This document shows positions 4,218-5,426 of a stretch of 5,426 nucleotides of DNA, piece by piece. The DNA comes from Oscillospiraceae bacterium (GTDB taxonomy: Bacteria > Bacillota > Clostridia > Oscillospirales > Oscillospiraceae). The notes under the pieces were generated by a model. The model worked only from the letters and a program-made list of their open reading frames with translations. It was not told where the DNA came from and searched no databases. A program made the position numbers and the translations under genes. The first letter of the stretch is position 1; each line of letters starts with the position of its first letter. The DNA lies in NCBI GenBank assembly GCA_029009035.1, contig JAQXJQ010000215.1, positions 1-5,426 on the forward strand, given 5' to 3'.

Positions 4218-5426
4218 GAAGAAAAAGACAAGCAAAAAGCCTGAGATCACCGCCCCTCTGGTGAGCAAGGAGAAGTTTGAGGCCGCCAAGAACGACCTGG
4301 CCAAGGTGCTGGAGGGCGTGGCCGGCGGCGAGAAGCTGCTGGAGCTGGTGGAGGCCGGCTACAAGAAGGGAAAGCTCATCTCCAACGATATGGCAGAGGT
4401 GCTGGAGTCCATGGAGCTGGACGGAGACCGCATGGACAAGATCTACGACCTGTTCGACGACCTGGGTGTTGTCACCGTGACCGAGGACTGCCTGCCTGAG
4501 CTGGATGATGCTCTGCTTCCCTCTGTGGAGGACATCGAGGATATCCCCGAGGAGGAGATCGTCGATCCCAACACCTTGGTGGACTCCTTTGCCACCGACG
4601 ATCCTGTGCGGATGTATCTGAAGGAGATCGGCAAGGTGGATCTGCTCACCCCCGAGCGTGAGGTGGAGCTGGCGCAGGCCATGGCCGCCGGCAACGCAGC
4701 CAAGGAGCAGATGGAGGAGCTGGAGAAGCTGGGTGAGGCCATCCCCAGTGAGGTGCGTGAAGAACTGGAGAAGGCCATCAAGGCCGCTACGCGCGCCGAG
4801 CAGCAGCTGGCAGAGGCAAACCTCCGTCTGGTGGTGTCCATCGCCAAGCGCTATGTGGGCCGCGGTATGCTGTTCCTGGATCTGATCCAGGAGGGCAACC
4901 TGGGCCTCATCAAGGCCGTGGAGAAGTTCGACTACACCAAGGGCTACAAGTTCTCCACCTATGCCACCTGGTGGATCCGTCAGGCCATCACCCGTGCCAT
5001 CGCCGATCAGGCCCGCACCATCCGCATTCCCGTGCACATGGTGGAGACCATCAACAAGGTCATCCGCGTGAACCGTCAGCTGCTGCAGGAGCTGGGCCAT
5101 GATCCCACCCCCGAGGAAACTGCCGCCGAGATGGGAATGCCCGTGGAGAAGGTGCGTGAGATCCTGAAGATCGCACAGGAGCCTGTCTCTCTGGAGACCC
5201 CCATCGGTGAGGAGGAGGACAGCCATCTGGGCGACTTTATCCCTGATGAGGACGCCTCCGAGCCCGCTGAGGCCGCTTCTTTCACCCTGCTGAAGGAGCA
5301 GCTGGTGGATGTGCTGTCCACCCTGACTCCCCGTGAGGAGAAGGTGCTGAAGCTGCGCTTCGGCATTGAGGACGGACGCACCCGCACCCTGGAAGAGGTG
5401 GGCAAGGAGTTCAATGTGACCCGTGA
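4210..5426 (+). CDS. rpoD: Primary sigma factor SigA/RpoD (3' end beyond the window)
   Basis: Housekeeping group 1 sigma-70 factor that directs RNA polymerase to most promoters. The window holds 405 codons and breaks off after NVTR, in the middle of the region 4.2 helix-turn-helix; about 28 more residues are expected, giving roughly 433. A lysine-rich N-terminus (1-18) is followed by region 1.1 (about 20-90), an acidic linker (97-131), and region 1.2 from DPVRMYLKEIG (131-141). Regions 2.1-2.4 span NLRLVVSIAKRYVGRG to TWWIRQAITRAIADQ (204-267), region 3 covers about 275-348 with the 3.2 finger SLETPIGEEEDS, and region 4 starts near 357. Presence of region 1.1 and the strict region 2 sequence exclude group 2-4 sigmas. 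Unusual: about 31 extra charged residues (166-197) between 1.2 and 2.1 compared with B. subtilis SigA. Arginine is coded almost only by CGC/CGT, typical of a highly expressed gene. Confidence 0.97.
   Translation, partial: MSEKKKTSKKPEITAPLVSKEKFEAAKNDLAKVLEGVAGGEKLLELVEAGYKKGKLISNDMAEVLESMELDGDRMDKIYDLFDDLGVVTVTEDCLPELDDALLPSVEDIEDIPEEEIVDPNTLVDSFATDDPVRMYLKEIGKVDLLTPEREVELAQAMAAGNAAKEQMEELEKLGEAIPSEVREELEKAIKAATRAEQQLAEANLRLVVSIAKRYVGRGMLFLDLIQEGNLGLIKAVEKFDYTKGYKFSTYATWWIRQAITRAIADQARTIRIPVHMVETINKVIRVNRQLLQELGHDPTPEETAAEMGMPVEKVREILKIAQEPVSLETPIGEEEDSHLGDFIPDEDASEPAEAASFTLLKEQLVDVLSTLTPREEKVLKLRFGIEDGRTRTLEEVGKEFNVTR

Noticed and set aside
4099..5226. Long minus-strand open frame opposite rpoD
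   Set aside because: Its repetitive L/H/Q/G composition is the mirror of the GAG/CTG/AAG codons of the sigma factor; no family features and no ribosome site.

Overview
The window looks like chromosomal DNA from a GC-rich member of the Clostridia, most likely an Oscillospiraceae-type gut bacterium. This rests on the gene order dgt - dnaG - rpoD, on a primary sigma factor whose conserved regions match the Bacillus/Clostridium SigA type almost word for word, and on a short Clostridia-style PiT phosphate transporter. The genus is an inference. No mobile element, CRISPR array or defence gene is visible, and I see no clear new system. The unexplained material is in the two non-coding stretches.

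Region 1-264 holds no convincing gene. It contains a tRNA-like fold near the left edge with an exact T-loop box (about 2-75), a compact imperfect hairpin (114-140), and a strong inverted repeat just past the stop codon of the phosphate transporter (207-251). The last probably marks the 3' end of that transcript.

Region 265-1209 (minus strand) is a PiT-family inorganic phosphate transporter of 314 residues. Region 1210-1361 is the divergent control region between it and the rightward operon. It holds a symmetric A6T6A6 tract, a good -10 box (TATAAT) for the rightward genes, a possible -10 for the leftward gene, and an inverted repeat that would tie up the Shine-Dalgarno sequence of the transporter mRNA.

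Region 1362-5426 (plus strand) is one operon: a dNTP triphosphohydrolase-like HD protein (dgt), DNA primase (dnaG) and the primary sigma factor (rpoD/sigA, cut by the right edge). dgt and dnaG are 51 bp apart with no evident terminator, and dnaG and rpoD overlap by 8 bp. This is a form of the macromolecular synthesis operon that joins dNTP turnover, replication priming and housekeeping transcription initiation; rpsU, which heads the E. coli version, is absent here. The sigma factor carries an extra charged helical stretch of about 31 residues between regions 1.2 and 2.1 compared with B. subtilis SigA.
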